Positions 5,009 through 5,058 of a stretch of 5,058 nucleotides of DNA are shown here, one piece after another. The stretch lies in NCBI GenBank assembly GCA_002440825.1, contig DJVH01000112.1, positions 1 to 5,058 of the forward strand. Reading direction: 5' to 3'. How positions within the stretch are numbered: the first letter of the stretch is position 1; each line of letters opens with the position of its first letter. Origin of the DNA: Bacteriovoracaceae bacterium UBA6261. GTDB lineage: Bacteria > Bdellovibrionota > Bacteriovoracia > Bacteriovoracales > Bacteriovoracaceae. A program made the position numbers and the translations under genes. Below the pieces are notes generated by a model. The model searched no databases. It saw nothing but the letters and a program-made list of their open reading frames with translations, and was not told the origin of the DNA.

Positions 5009-5058
5009 TTAGGCAGATAACTTGTAAATGGTTTGAATAAATTCATCTTCAGACAACT
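5009..5058 (-). CDS. Possible C-terminal end of a converging gene, unidentified
   Basis: Reading leftward from the edge, one frame is open for 15 codons and ends in TAA (5009-5011). The peptide, LSEDEFIQTIYKLSA, has the look of an ordinary amphipathic protein tail. The other two minus-strand frames are less protein-like or stop earlier. The gene would converge on the HTH gene, with stops 42 bp apart. It is too short to identify, and chance openness over 45 bases is quite possible. Confidence 0.4.
   Translation of the reverse strand, partial: LSEDEFIQTIYKLSA

Overview
The window looks like chromosomal DNA of a Gram-negative, proteobacterium-like bacterium of moderate G+C. The style of the proteins (an Lpd with a CTYCQPQ segment, a compact KamA/EpmB-type aminomutase, a DnaQ-like exonuclease) makes me think of Bdellovibrionota/Bacteriovorax relatives, but this is an impression, not something the sequence proves.

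Left part (1-1562, minus strand): an operon for a 2-oxoacid dehydrogenase complex. lpdA (dihydrolipoyl dehydrogenase, E3) is transcribed leftward. After 24 bp it is followed by the start of an E2 acyltransferase gene, of which only the N-terminal lipoyl domain lies in the window. A 60-bp divergent intergenic region separates lpdA from the next block.

Middle part (1623-3876, plus strand): three genes joined by 4-base ATGA overlaps, so very probably one translationally coupled operon. They encode a DEDDh (DnaQ-type) 3'-5' exonuclease with a C-terminal domain that reads like a divergent WYL domain, an unrecognised 92-residue two-helix membrane protein, and a radical-SAM lysine 2,3-aminomutase family protein of EpmB-like length. 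The -35 box of a strong-looking sigma70 promoter lies over the last codons of the aminomutase gene and drives a tRNA-Gly(GCC) with encoded CCA.

Right part (3995-5058): base composition drops sharply just after the tRNA 3' end. About 330 bp of AT-rich non-coding DNA carries a 9-bp tandem repeat and three same-orientation copies of an imperfect palindrome (consensus RCAAGCAYRCMCTTGC). These lead to a gene for a 212-residue protein made of two tandem XRE-type helix-turn-helix domains that align without a gap at a constant offset of 97 residues. A rho-independent terminator overlaps its stop codon, and the tail of a converging minus-strand gene probably enters at the right edge.

The most interesting unit is the last one: a single-chain double-HTH regulator with three candidate operators directly upstream, next to a tRNA gene and a composition change. 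It could be a regulatory module of an integrated element. No integrase or other cargo is visible, so that reading remains an inference.
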